From NCBI GenBank assembly GCA_035309005.1, contig DATGFP010000034.1, positions 26,559 to 90,558 on the forward strand: 64,000 bases of DNA, given 5' to 3'. The position numbers were made by a program, and so were the translations under genes. Below are positions 36,901 to 45,123 of the stretch, piece by piece; positions within the stretch are counted from its first letter, which is position 1; each line of letters starts with the position of its first letter. The notes below the pieces were generated by a model. It did not search any database. It saw nothing but the letters and a program-made list of their open reading frames with translations, and had not been told where the DNA came from. The DNA comes from DATARH01 sp035309005 (GTDB lineage Bacteria > Pseudomonadota > Alphaproteobacteria > ATCC43930 > CGMCC-115725).

Positions 36901-38130
36901 TCAGCTGGTGGTGTTGCCCGGGGTTGCATCACCCGGGGTTGCATCGCCCGAGGTGGCTTCGACAGGAGCGGCCGGCGCGGCGGCCGGCGCCAGCGCCGGG
37001 CTGACGACCGCGCCGTCGAGCGTCAGCAGCGCGGCCTTGACGATCTCGTCGGCGGTGTCGATGTGCAGCCGGCCCTCTTTATCGACGATCAGCGCCAGAA
37101 ACGCCAGCAGGTTGCGGGCGTAGAGCTGGCTGGCGTCGACCGCGACACGCGATGGCATGTTGAGGTGGCCGACGATCTTGACGCCGCCGGCGGTCGTCGC
37201 GATTTCGCCCGGCCGGCTGCCCTCGACATTGCCGCCGGCCTCGACCGCGAGATCGACGACGACCGAGCCGGGCGCCAGCTGCGCCACCATCGCCTCGGTC
37301 AAGAGGATGGGCGCCTTGCGGCCCGGGATCAGCGCGGTGCAGATCACGATGTCGGTAAGGCGCAAGGCTTCGCTGATCGCCTCGCGCTGGCGGCGCTGGA
37401 AATCGGCGTCCATCTCGCGGGCATAGCCGCCGGCGGTCTCGGCGGTGCGCATCGCGGCCTCGTCGACCGTGATGAAGCTGGCGCCGAGGCTTTCGACCTG
37501 CTCCTTGGCGGCGGCGCGCACATCGGTGGCGCTGACGATGGCGCCCAGGCGGCGCGCCGTCGCGATCGCCTGCAGCCCGGCGACGCCGGCGCCCATCACC
37601 AGAACGCGCGCCGCCCGGATTGTGCCGGCCGCGGTCATCATCATCGGCAGCGCCCGGCCGAACTCGCCGGCGGCGTCGATCACCGCCTTGTAGCCGGCGA
37701 GGTTGGCCTGCGACGACAGGACGTCCATCGTCTGCGCCCGGGTGATGCGCGGGATCAGCTCCATCGCGAAGGCGGCGATGCCGGCCTTGGCGTAGGCCGC
37801 GACCTCAGCCGGGCTTTGCGATGGCGCCAGGAGGCCGACGAGCGCGGCGCCGCGCTTGATGAGGCGCAATTCGTCCGCTCCCTTCGCGCCGCCCACCAGC
37901 GGGCGCTGCACCTTGAGGACGATCTCCGCCTCGGCCAGCGCCGCCGCGGCGTCGGCGGCAATCGTCGCGCCGGCCGCGCTGTAGGCGCTGTCGGGGAAAT
38001 TGGCCTCCACCCCGGCGCCCATCTCGACAATCGGCTCGAGGCCCATCCCGACCATGTGCTTGACGCTGTCGGGCGTGGCGGCGACGCGCCGCTCATGCGG
38101 GCGGCGCTCCTTGAGGATGGCGATCTTCAT
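36901..38130 (-). CDS. pntAA: NAD(P) transhydrogenase subunit alpha, NAD-binding part
   Basis: A 409-aa soluble subunit that binds NAD(H), opening MKIAILKERRPHERRVA. The dinucleotide-binding loop is MGAGVAGLQAIATARRLGA, and TDVRAAAKEQVESLGA and LLTEAMVAQLAPGSVVVDLA are family landmarks. Start ATG 38130 is preferred to an in-frame ATG eight codons earlier. The C-terminus beyond the fold is a low-complexity tail with three 5-residue GDATP-like repeats. Confidence 0.96.
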   Translation of the reverse strand: MKIAILKERRPHERRVAATPDSVKHMVGMGLEPIVEMGAGVEANFPDSAYSAAGATIAADAAAALAEAEIVLKVQRPLVGGAKGADELRLIKRGAALVGLLAPSQSPAEVAAYAKAGIAAFAMELIPRITRAQTMDVLSSQANLAGYKAVIDAAGEFGRALPMMMTAAGTIRAARVLVMGAGVAGLQAIATARRLGAIVSATDVRAAAKEQVESLGASFITVDEAAMRTAETAGGYAREMDADFQRRQREAISEALRLTDIVICTALIPGRKAPILLTEAMVAQLAPGSVVVDLAVEAGGNVEGSRPGEIATTAGGVKIVGHLNMPSRVAVDASQLYARNLLAFLALIVDKEGRLHIDTADEIVKAALLTLDGAVVSPALAPAAAPAAPVEATSGDATPGDATPGNTTS

Positions 38131-38263
38131 CACGCCAGGTATGCCGCGCCGCACCGGCTTTGTGAAGAGCGAAGCCGGCCGCTTTTGAACATGCCGCAGC
38201 GCGTGCTAGGCTGCGCCCCCGCCGCGGCCCAGAGCGGCGCGGAATAATTGAAGAGGACCGCCG

Positions 38264-38839
38264 TTGTCGTTGCGTTGGAAGCGAGCGGAGACGCCGGCCC
38301 GCGCCGAGGGCGGCGGCGGCGCCAGCGTGCGATTCGGCGACCAGCTGGTCGCCGTGTTGCCGCGGCTGCGGCGCTTTGCCCGCGGCCTCGCCGGCTCGGC
38401 CGCCGAGGCGGACGATCTGGTGCAGGCGGCCTGCGAGCGAGGCTTGGCGCGGGCGCATCAGTTTGAGGAGGGTACGCGGTTTGACAGCTGGATGTTTCGC
38501 ATCGTGCAGACGATCTGGATCGACCAGCTGCGCGCCCGCGACGTCCGCAAGGAAGACGGCGACGTCGCCGAGGAGCGTCTCGGATCGGATGCGGCGGTGC
38601 GCGGCGTCGAGGCGCGCCTGGCGCTCGACGAGGTGCGCCGCGCGGTCGAGCTGTTGCCGCCCGACCAGCGCACGACGCTGATGCTCGTGACCGTGGAGGG
38701 GCTCAGCTACAAGGAGGCGGCGGAGGTTGCGGGAGTGCCGGTGGGGACGATCATGAGCCGGCTGGCGCGCGCGCGGATCGCGCTGCAGCAGCTGCTCGAC
38801 GCCGGCGGCGGTGTCCGCAGGAGGGCGCAGAATGCATAG
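38264..38839 (+). CDS. ECF-family RNA polymerase sigma factor
   Basis: A 191-aa group IV sigma with region 2 (FARGLAGSAAEADDLVQAACE, written here in part) and region 4 (LLPPDQRTTLMLVTVEGLSY, then VPVGTIMSRLARARIAL). The start is TTG 38264, supported by AAGAGGA six bases upstream; it carries an N-terminal extension of about 25 residues. It overlaps the following anti-sigma gene by eight bases. It shares no obvious target genes with the first ECF in the window. Confidence 0.93.
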   Translation: MSLRWKRAETPARAEGGGGASVRFGDQLVAVLPRLRRFARGLAGSAAEADDLVQAACERGLARAHQFEEGTRFDSWMFRIVQTIWIDQLRARDVRKEDGDVAEERLGSDAAVRGVEARLALDEVRRAVELLPPDQRTTLMLVTVEGLSYKEAAEVAGVPVGTIMSRLARARIALQQLLDAGGGVRRRAQNA

Positions 38840-39701
38840 TGACGAGGCGCTGGTCGCCTATCTCGACGGCGAACTCGGCGATGCCGAGCGTCGCCATGTC
38901 GACGCCTGGCTCGACGCCGAGCCGACGGCGCGCGAGCGGCTCGCGATGCTCGCCCGGTCGGCCGCGCTTTTGCGCAGCGCCTATGCCGACATCGTCGACG
39001 AACCGGTCCCCGAGCGGCTGATCGCCGCGGCGCGCGGCGCCACCACGGGGGCCGCGAACCCGCCGCAGGAAGCCGAAATACTGGTGTTGCAGCGGCCGGG
39101 GCGCGTCGCCCTGCCGTCGCCGCAGCGCCGCTGGCAGATCGGCCTTGCCGCCGCGGCCGGGCTGTTCGGCATCGTGCTGGGCGGCGGCGGCACCTATCTC
39201 GGCGTCGGCATGCTGGGCTCGGGCGGCAATGCCGGCGAGAGCCAGATCGCCGCGGTCGAGAACAACGTCTGGCTCGACAACGCCGCGGCCTATTACAAGC
39301 TGAGCGTCAGCGCCGGCGACACGATGCTGATCGACGTGCCGGCCAGCAGCGACCCCAAGGAGGCGCTGCAGAAGATCAGCCAAAGCCTGCCGCAGCAGGT
39401 GCGGCTGCCCGATCTGAAGCCGTGGGGCCTGACGTTCCGCGGCGCCCGGCTAGTCGCCGCCGAGGGCCGCCCGGCGGCGCAGCTCGTCTATGTCAGCGAC
39501 AACAAGGCGATCGGCCCGTTGACGCTGGTCATCGGCGCCTCGAAGCAGCCCGACATCCCGCCGACCTTCGACCGCCGGCAGGATGTCAACCTGCTCTATT
39601 GGCGCCATCACGGGCATGCCTATGCGCTGGTCGGCAAGACCGATATCGGCTGGCTGTGGGGCATCGCCAACGACGTCGCCTGGCAGCTCGACGCGATCTG
39701 A
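38832..39701 (+). CDS. Transmembrane anti-sigma factor lacking a zinc motif
   Basis: A 289-aa single-pass protein coupled to the upstream sigma gene (eight-base overlap). The N-terminus (EALVAYLDGELGDAERRHVD) follows the plan of anti-sigma domains, but the usual His-x3-Cys-x2-Cys zinc ligands are replaced (RRHVDAWLDAEP). A membrane segment lies near residue 120 (IGLAAAAGLFGIVLGGGG), then a periplasmic domain (LKPWGLTFRGARLVAAEGRP; YVSDNKAIGPLTLVIG). The overall size and the domain order match the first anti-sigma, so it probably inhibits the upstream factor by a non-zinc fold. Confidence 0.85.
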   Translation: MHSDEALVAYLDGELGDAERRHVDAWLDAEPTARERLAMLARSAALLRSAYADIVDEPVPERLIAAARGATTGAANPPQEAEILVLQRPGRVALPSPQRRWQIGLAAAAGLFGIVLGGGGTYLGVGMLGSGGNAGESQIAAVENNVWLDNAAAYYKLSVSAGDTMLIDVPASSDPKEALQKISQSLPQQVRLPDLKPWGLTFRGARLVAAEGRPAAQLVYVSDNKAIGPLTLVIGASKQPDIPPTFDRRQDVNLLYWRHHGHAYALVGKTDIGWLWGIANDVAWQLDAI

Positions 39702-39825
39702 CGCTGCTTCCCGCTGGCCGCCGGCTGCCGGCGCCCGACTAAAATCTCTCTTGGGTGATCCTCCGGTCGCGCCCGGCCGTGCGAGCCGCTATGCTCGGGC
39801 AATTCTGCAGCGGAGGAAACCGACG

Positions 39826-40383
39826 ATGCCCGAGACGCCGACCTTCGGACGCTATGCCGAAATCCCCTACGACCAGATGACGCCGGAGCAGCAGGACGCC
39901 TACCGCTCCTTGATCGAGACGCGCGGCAGGCTGCCCGGCCCCAACAAGATCTACGTCCACAACCCCAAGCTGGCGAAGGTCATGGGGCCGTTGGGGGCGC
40001 ATTTCCGGACCGGCTACTCGCTCTCCGAGCGCGAGCGCGAGATCGCCGTCGTCATCATCAACAGCAAGTTCCATTCGGCCTATCCGACCAACGCGCACGA
40101 GCGCGCCGGCAAGGCCGCGGGGCTGCCCAACGACAAGGTCGAGGCGCTGCTGTCGGGCCTGCCGACCTCGTTCGACGACAAGCGCGAGCAGGTGGTCTAC
40201 GAGATGGCGAAGTGCCTGTCGGAGTCGCGTTGGGTGTCGCGGGGGCTCTACGACCGCGCGGTCGAAGCCTTGGGCCATGTCGGCATCACCGACGTCATCA
40301 CGCTGATGGGCTTCTACACCAGCGTCTCGATGACGCTCGCCTTCTACGATGTGCCGGCCGGCGCCGAGGGCCTGCAGCGCTGA
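39826..40383 (+). CDS. Carboxymuconolactone decarboxylase family protein
   Basis: A 185-aa alpha-helical protein of the CMD/AhpD-like superfamily. The central segment VVIINSKFHSAYPTNAHERA is the family region, but the CxxC redox motif of AhpD is absent; the conserved His of NAHERAG is kept. It is therefore more like lactone decarboxylases or unassigned relatives than like a peroxidase. GGAGGAAA stands nine bases before the ATG. Its last 40 bases overlap the end of the convergent PAS gene. The substrate is unknown. Confidence 0.88.
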   Translation: MPETPTFGRYAEIPYDQMTPEQQDAYRSLIETRGRLPGPNKIYVHNPKLAKVMGPLGAHFRTGYSLSEREREIAVVIINSKFHSAYPTNAHERAGKAAGLPNDKVEALLSGLPTSFDDKREQVVYEMAKCLSESRWVSRGLYDRAVEALGHVGITDVITLMGFYTSVSMTLAFYDVPAGAEGLQR

Positions 40384-40937
40384 GCTTCCGCCGGTGCGGG
40401 CTCGGCAGGGGTTCGCGCGCCGATGTCGAGAAAGCGCTGATCGATGATCGTTATGATCTCGTAGGCGGCGTCGGTGGGCTCCGCGCTTCCGTCGCCGAGC
40501 TCTTCGCTGCAGCTGAGGATCAGGCTGACAGCGCCGTCGTTGCCGCGCAGCGGCAGGCGCAGGGTTTCGATGATCGCGCTGCGGCCGGAATGGAATTGGA
40601 CGCGCCGTCGCGACCATGACCCGCACGGGAATTCGGTGACCAGCTCGAATTCGCGCCGCATCGTCGCCGCCGCACGCGGCGAGACGATATCGATGCCGAG
40701 ATAGTCCAAACCGGTGAAATTTCGGCCCCACCGCCGCTCGATCTCGGTGCCCGCAACCCGGAAGCGCCACGCGCCGTCGGCCGATCGCTGCAGCAGGGTG
40801 ACGACCGGCAGCACATGCGGGATCGCCATCGGATCAAAATCTCGACGATCGGGAACGCAGTCGCGTGGCGGCAGCGCCTTCCAGCATTCCAGCAAGTCAT
40901 GCGCCGGTTGCCCAAGGTGCTCGCTGACTTCCTGCAC
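40344..40937 (-). CDS. PAS_5-type domain protein
   Basis: A 197-aa cytoplasmic protein with one PAS-like fold of the type found mainly in Rhodospirillales (DFDPMAIPHVLPVVTLL; FRVAGTEIERRWGRNFTG; SLILSCSEELGD). It has no attached kinase, cyclase or DNA-binding domain, so it may act as a small sensor or scaffold; function unknown. Start GTG 40937. The C-terminal 40 bases overlap the convergent neighbour. It is divergent from the amidohydrolase gene. Confidence 0.8.
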   Translation of the reverse strand: MQEVSEHLGQPAHDLLECWKALPPRDCVPDRRDFDPMAIPHVLPVVTLLQRSADGAWRFRVAGTEIERRWGRNFTGLDYLGIDIVSPRAAATMRREFELVTEFPCGSWSRRRVQFHSGRSAIIETLRLPLRGNDGAVSLILSCSEELGDGSAEPTDAAYEIITIIDQRFLDIGARTPAEPAPAEAQRCRPSAPAGTS

Positions 40938-41069
40938 GACCGATCTTTCTTGTCACGGTGACGAGAAAAGCACTATGCCGGAGTGGTTAAGATCATCCTA
41001 CCATGCACAGGCCGCTCGACCGCTCGGCGTGCGCCGAGCCCGCGACCGAGCAATGAATGGAGGGAATGC

Positions 41070-41888
41070 ATGCTGATCGTCGACGCGCAAATCCATCTGT
41101 GGCACCAAAACCTGCCGGGCAACGCGGCGCACCGCCAGATCACCTCCTACACGGCCGAGGATTGTCTGGCAGAGATGGACGCGGGCGGGGTCGATGCGGC
41201 GCTCATTCATCCGCCGGGCTGGGACCCCGATTCCGGCGCGATCGCCGAGGCGGCGGCGAGGAAATACCCGAACCGTTTTGCGATCCTCGGCAATTTCCCG
41301 CTCGACAAGCCGGAAAGTCGCGCGCTCGTCGCCGGTTGGAAGAGCCGGCCGGGGATGCTCGGCTTGCGCTACGCCTTCACCCAGCCGCACCAGGCCAACT
41401 GGATGACCGACGGCACGATGGACTGGCTGTGGCCGGCCTGCGAGAAGGCCCAGATTCCGATCGCGCTGATGGCCTCCAACTATCTGCCGCAGGTCGCGCA
41501 GATCGCCGAGAAGCATCCCGGGTTGAAGCTGATTATCGATCATCTCGGCCGCGCCCGCGGCGGCCGCGACGACGCCGCCTTCGCCAATATCGCGCAGGTC
41601 TGCGCGCTCGCGAAATTCCCCAACGTCGCGCTGAAGGCAACCGGGGCGGCGGGCGAGTCGAGCCAGCCCTATCCCTTCACCAACATCCACAAATACCTGA
41701 AGCAGCTTTACGACGCCTTTGGCCCCACGCGCACCTTCTGGGGCACCGACATCACCCGCATGCCGGTGTCGTGGAAGCAATGCGTGACGCTCTTCACCGA
41801 TGAACTGCCGTGGCTCAAGGGTCGCGACCGCGACCTCGTGATGGGCCGCGCGGTGTGCGATTGGCTGGGCTGGAACCTGCCGGGCTAG
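41070..41888 (+). CDS. Amidohydrolase family (Amidohydro_2) TIM-barrel protein
   Basis: A 272-aa enzyme of the amidohydrolase-2 group. It begins MLIVDAQIHLWHQNLPG (metal-binding position, here QIH in place of HxH), and continues with GNFPLDKPESRALV, LIIDHLGRARGG and TFWGTDITRMPVSW (conserved Asp). Related proteins include lactonases and decarboxylases; the substrate is unknown. GGAGGGAA before the ATG fixes the start. The gap downstream holds a family 1 repeat. Confidence 0.88.
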   Translation: MLIVDAQIHLWHQNLPGNAAHRQITSYTAEDCLAEMDAGGVDAALIHPPGWDPDSGAIAEAAARKYPNRFAILGNFPLDKPESRALVAGWKSRPGMLGLRYAFTQPHQANWMTDGTMDWLWPACEKAQIPIALMASNYLPQVAQIAEKHPGLKLIIDHLGRARGGRDDAAFANIAQVCALAKFPNVALKATGAAGESSQPYPFTNIHKYLKQLYDAFGPTRTFWGTDITRMPVSWKQCVTLFTDELPWLKGRDRDLVMGRAVCDWLGWNLPG

Positions 41889-41935
41889 GCGATGGGCCAG
41901 AGCTGCATCAGTTGAGGTTCGATTCACCCCAAAAT

Positions 41936-42009
41936 CGTCATCCCCGGGCTTGACCCGGGGATCCAGGTGGAGCTTCTCGTGGATGGCCGGGTCAAGCCCG
42001 GCCAAGACG
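41936..42009. repeat. Paired-palindrome intergenic element (family 1)
   Basis: CGTCAT then a CCCCGGG...CCCGGGG palindrome at 41936-41967, followed by its inverted partner GGATGGCCGGG...CCCGGCC and AAGACG ending at 42009. The unit is 74 bases and sits between the amidohydrolase and MAPEG genes. Arms are inverted, and both carry GGGCTTGACCC or its complement. Confidence 0.85.
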
Positions 42010-42051
42010 AATAATATAAGAATCGATCCAGTCTGATCGGAAGCCCCTGTA

Positions 42052-42435
42052 ATGGCCTTTCCAGCCTTCGTCCTCGCCCTCGCTCTCTTGCTCTATGTCG
42101 GGGTTTTCGCCGCGGCGGGGCGCGCCCGGCACCGCTACGACGTCAAGGCGCCGGCGGTTACCGGCCCGCCCGAATTCGAGCGCGCCCTGCGGGTCCAGCA
42201 GAACACGCTCGAACAGCTGGTGTGGTTCATCCCGGCGCTGTGGCTCTTTGGCTTATATGTCTCGCCGTTGTGGGCCGGGCTGATCGGCCTGGTATGGATC
42301 GCCGGGCGGGCGCATTACGCCCGCTCCTATTATCGCGATCCGGAGAGCCGCGGACCGGGGTTTATGGTCGGCTTTGCCAGCGCCGCGGTGCTGCTGGTCG
42401 GCGCGCTGATCGGGATTATCGTTCGGCTGCTCTGA
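42052..42435 (+). CDS. MAPEG family membrane protein
   Basis: A 127-aa protein with four membrane helices of the MAPEG type (eicosanoid and glutathione metabolism relatives). FERALRVQQNTLEQLVWFIP and AHYARSYYRDPESRGPGFMV are the family motifs, including the Arg and Tyr of the glutathione-binding region. The bacterial role is unclear, possibly conjugation or detoxification. The start follows a family 1 repeat and a 40-base AT-richer stretch. It converges on nudC. Confidence 0.92.
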   Translation: MAFPAFVLALALLLYVGVFAAAGRARHRYDVKAPAVTGPPEFERALRVQQNTLEQLVWFIPALWLFGLYVSPLWAGLIGLVWIAGRAHYARSYYRDPESRGPGFMVGFASAAVLLVGALIGIIVRLL

Positions 42436-42445
42436 GGCGCGCGGC

Positions 42446-43435
42446 TCAGCCGGCCAGCCAGTCGCCGATCAGGCGGCGGGCGATCGAGTCGCGGCGCGGC
42501 AGGCGGAAGCTGTCGTCGTCGATGTGCGATTTGAGCCAGGCGCGCTCGAACCAGCGTGCGTCCTCCAGTTCGCTGCGATCGACGGTGATCTCGGTCGAGG
42601 ATGCGTCGGCGTAGAACCCCAGCATGATGTTGGCCGGGAAGGGCCAGGGCTGCGAGGAGTGGTAATGCACCGCCGAAACCTCGATCGCGGTTTCCTCGCG
42701 CACCTCGCGCGCCACCGCGTCTTCGAGGCTCTCGCCGGGCTCGACAAAGCCGGCCAGCGTCGAATACATGCCGGCGACGAAGTTGCGGTTGCGGCCCAGG
42801 AGCACGCGGTCGCCGTCGCTGACCAGCATGATGACGGCCGGGTCGGTGCGCGGGAAATGCATGGCGGCGCAGGCGGCATCGGTGCAGCGCCGCATGTGGC
42901 CGGCTTCCTCGCTACGCGTCGGCGCGCCGCACATGCCGCAAAAGCGATGCCGCGAATGCCAGAACAGCATCGCGCGGGCGAGCGCCAAGAGCGCCCCCTC
43001 GTGGCGCTCGAGGCGACCCGCCAGGTGGCGCAGATCCGCGAACTTGAGCGCCGCTTCGGCGATGCCGGCGGCGGCCAGGGCGGGCGAGCGCAGTGCGTCG
43101 ATCAGCGCCTCGGGCGAAGCATCGTGCGAGGATACATCGAGGGCGAAATGCGCCCGCTCGTCGATCAGGCCGAGAAAGACCAACTGGCCGTGCGCCAGGC
43201 GCTCGTCGATTTCGGCGCCGGTGAGGCTGTTGAAGAGCGCAGCGACCGCCTCGACGCCAAGCACCACGGCGCGCGGTTCGCCGCCCTCGACCTCGACGAC
43301 CAGGTTTTGGCTGCGCCATACCGGGACGAATTGGCTCGCCGGATCGAGCACCCGGCTGCGGATCCATTCCGCCTCGCGGCGCCGCAACCCGGCCCGCTCG
43401 AAGCCAGGATGGGCATAGTAATTGGGCGCTCGCAT
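42446..43435 (-). CDS. nudC: NAD(+) diphosphatase (NudC-type)
   Basis: A 329-aa Nudix hydrolase that splits NAD(H) to NMN and AMP and removes NAD caps from RNA. A zinc ribbon with FCGMCGAPTR and RRCTDAACAAMHFPR precedes the Nudix domain. The Nudix box is GFVEPGESLEDAVAREVREE, and the NudC-specific SQPWPFP motif is present as SSQPWPFPANIMLGF. ATG 43435 gives the right length; the longer frame upstream overlaps the rfbC region and is not used. The divergent gene is rfbC. Confidence 0.95.
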   Translation of the reverse strand: MRAPNYYAHPGFERAGLRRREAEWIRSRVLDPASQFVPVWRSQNLVVEVEGGEPRAVVLGVEAVAALFNSLTGAEIDERLAHGQLVFLGLIDERAHFALDVSSHDASPEALIDALRSPALAAAGIAEAALKFADLRHLAGRLERHEGALLALARAMLFWHSRHRFCGMCGAPTRSEEAGHMRRCTDAACAAMHFPRTDPAVIMLVSDGDRVLLGRNRNFVAGMYSTLAGFVEPGESLEDAVAREVREETAIEVSAVHYHSSQPWPFPANIMLGFYADASSTEITVDRSELEDARWFERAWLKSHIDDDSFRLPRRDSIARRLIGDWLAG

Positions 43436-43561
43436 CGGGCGAGTCTGGCACACCGCGCGGGCTCGCGGCAAGCGGCGGCCGAGGCGATGACGCCTTTCGC
43501 CGGCGGCGCCATTGCGGCTATAACCGCGCCGCCCGTTGTCGCCGGGCTGAGGGATTGCTCG

Positions 43562-44122
43562 ATGCAAGTCGTTTCGACCGCGATTGCCGAGGTCAAGGAG
43601 ATCCGGCCGGTGCGCCACCGCGACGCGCGCGGCTTTTTCTCCGAGATTTTTCGCGAGGCGGTGTTGCGCGAGCACGGCGTCGAGGTGGCGTGGGTACAGG
43701 AAAACCATTCCCTCTCGGTCGACCGCTTCGTGGTGCGCGGCCTGCATTTCCAGACCCCGCCCGAAGCCCAGGCAAAGCTGGTGCGGGTCGGCGCCGGTGC
43801 GGTGCTCGACGTCGCGGTCGACATCCGCCGCGGCTCGCCGAGTTTTGGGCGTCATGTCGCGGTCGTGCTGAGCGCCGCCGAGGGCAACCAGCTCTACGTG
43901 CCGGAAGGCTTTGCCCACGGATTTTGCACGCTCGAGCCCAATACCGAGGTCTACTACAAGGTCAGCCGCTATTATTCGCGCGAGCACGATAGCGGCATGG
44001 CATGGGACGACCCGGCACTCGGCATCGCCTGGCCGGTCGAGGGGGGCGCGGCGGTGCTGTCCGACAAGGACCGCCGCCAGCCGCTATTGGCCGATCTGCC
44101 GGCCTATTTTCGCTACGAATAG
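43562..44122 (+). CDS. rfbC: dTDP-4-dehydrorhamnose 3,5-epimerase
   Basis: A 186-aa cupin-fold epimerase in dTDP-L-rhamnose synthesis. Landmarks are RHRDARGFFSEIF, VRGLHFQTPP with the catalytic His, and YVPEGFAHGFCTL, plus EVYYKVSRYYSREHD. It precedes rfbD by 14 bases. The other rhamnose-pathway genes rfbA and rfbB are not in the window, so half the pathway is elsewhere. Confidence 0.95.
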   Translation: MQVVSTAIAEVKEIRPVRHRDARGFFSEIFREAVLREHGVEVAWVQENHSLSVDRFVVRGLHFQTPPEAQAKLVRVGAGAVLDVAVDIRRGSPSFGRHVAVVLSAAEGNQLYVPEGFAHGFCTLEPNTEVYYKVSRYYSREHDSGMAWDDPALGIAWPVEGGAAVLSDKDRRQPLLADLPAYFRYE

Positions 44123-44136
44123 CCCGGGCCGCGGTC

Positions 44137-45015
44137 GTGAAGCTCCTGGTGCTCGGCGCCGGCGGCCAGGTCGGGCACGAGCTGTGCCGCGTCGCCTGGC
44201 CCGCGGGCTGCGAAGTTGCCGCCTTCGACCGCGCCGGCCTCGACATCGCGGCGCGCGACCAGGTGTTTGCAACGGTGGCGCGCGAGCGGCCCGACATCGT
44301 CGTCAACGCGGCGGCCTATACCGCGGTCGATCGCGCCGAAAGCGAGCCCGAGGTCGCCTCGGCCGCCAATTGCACCGGCCCGGCCAACCTTGCCACGGCC
44401 TGCCGCGACGCGCGGATAGCGCTGGTGCACATCTCGACCGATTACGTCTTCGACGGGACGAAGAGGGGCGCTTACCGCGAGGACGACCCGGTCGCCCCGC
44501 TCGGCGTCTACGGGCGGACTAAGGAAGCCGGCGAGCGGGCGGTGCGCGCGGCGCTTCCCCAGCATGTGATCCTGCGCACCGCCTGGGTCTACAGCGCGCA
44601 CGGCCGCAATTTCGTGAAAACCATGCTGCGGCTGGCCGAGCAGCATCCGGTGCTGCGCGTCGTCGCCGACCAGGAGGGCTCGCCGACCAGCGCGGCCGAC
44701 ATCGCGGCCGCGATCGCCCGGGTCGTCGAGCGCCTCGCAGCCGGCAACACCAACTGGGGCACCTATCATTTCGCCGGCGCCGGGGCGGTCACCTGGCACG
44801 GTTTCGCCGAGGCCATCTTCGATCTGGCGGAGCCGTGGCGCGGCCCCCCGCCACGGGTCGAGGCGATCACCACCGCCGATTACCCGACCCCGGCGCGCCG
44901 CCCGGCCAATTCGGTGCTCGATTGCAGCAAAATCGCCGCGGCGTTCGGCATCGCGCCGCGACCATGGCGCGCGGCGCTGGCCGATGTCATCAGGGAGATC
45001 TATCGGCCAGCCTGA
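44137..45015 (+). CDS. rfbD: dTDP-4-dehydrorhamnose reductase
   Basis: A 292-aa short-chain dehydrogenase-like reductase that finishes dTDP-L-rhamnose. It has the NADPH-binding loop LGAGGQVGHELCR, ISTDYVFDGTKRGAY, and the Tyr-x3-Lys pair in GVYGRTKEAGERAV. Start GTG 44137 matches the usual N-terminus (VKLLVLGAGG). rfbC lies just upstream. A paired palindrome lies between it and the convergent icd gene and may end both transcripts. Confidence 0.95.
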   Translation: MKLLVLGAGGQVGHELCRVAWPAGCEVAAFDRAGLDIAARDQVFATVARERPDIVVNAAAYTAVDRAESEPEVASAANCTGPANLATACRDARIALVHISTDYVFDGTKRGAYREDDPVAPLGVYGRTKEAGERAVRAALPQHVILRTAWVYSAHGRNFVKTMLRLAEQHPVLRVVADQEGSPTSAADIAAAIARVVERLAAGNTNWGTYHFAGAGAVTWHGFAEAIFDLAEPWRGPPPRVEAITTADYPTPARRPANSVLDCSKIAAAFGIAPRPWRAALADVIREIYRPA

Positions 45016-45040
45016 CCAACCTTCAGGCAACCCTCAAACG

Positions 45041-45120
45041 ACCATCCCGGCGCAGGCCGGGACCCATTTATCCGACACTCGGAACGCGGACGCCTGGGTC
45101 CCGGCCTGCTCCGGGATGGT
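45041..45120. repeat. Paired-palindrome intergenic element (family 1)
   Basis: Arms 45041-45067 and 45092-45120 are inverted copies: ACCATCCCGG, a short loop, CCGGGACCCA, and the reverse. Each arm is a small hairpin and the two can pair. It lies between convergent rfbD and icd, where it may act as a two-way terminator. Its arms closely match the right end of the GIY-YIG unit at 51063-51442. Confidence 0.85.
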
Positions 45121-45123
45121 GCG

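Noticed and set aside
35213..37123. A 636-codon plus-strand frame opposite the pnt genes
   Set aside because: Translation is dominated by Asp/Arg/Gly/His with no domain, as expected for antisense of GC-rich genes; the pnt genes are clear.
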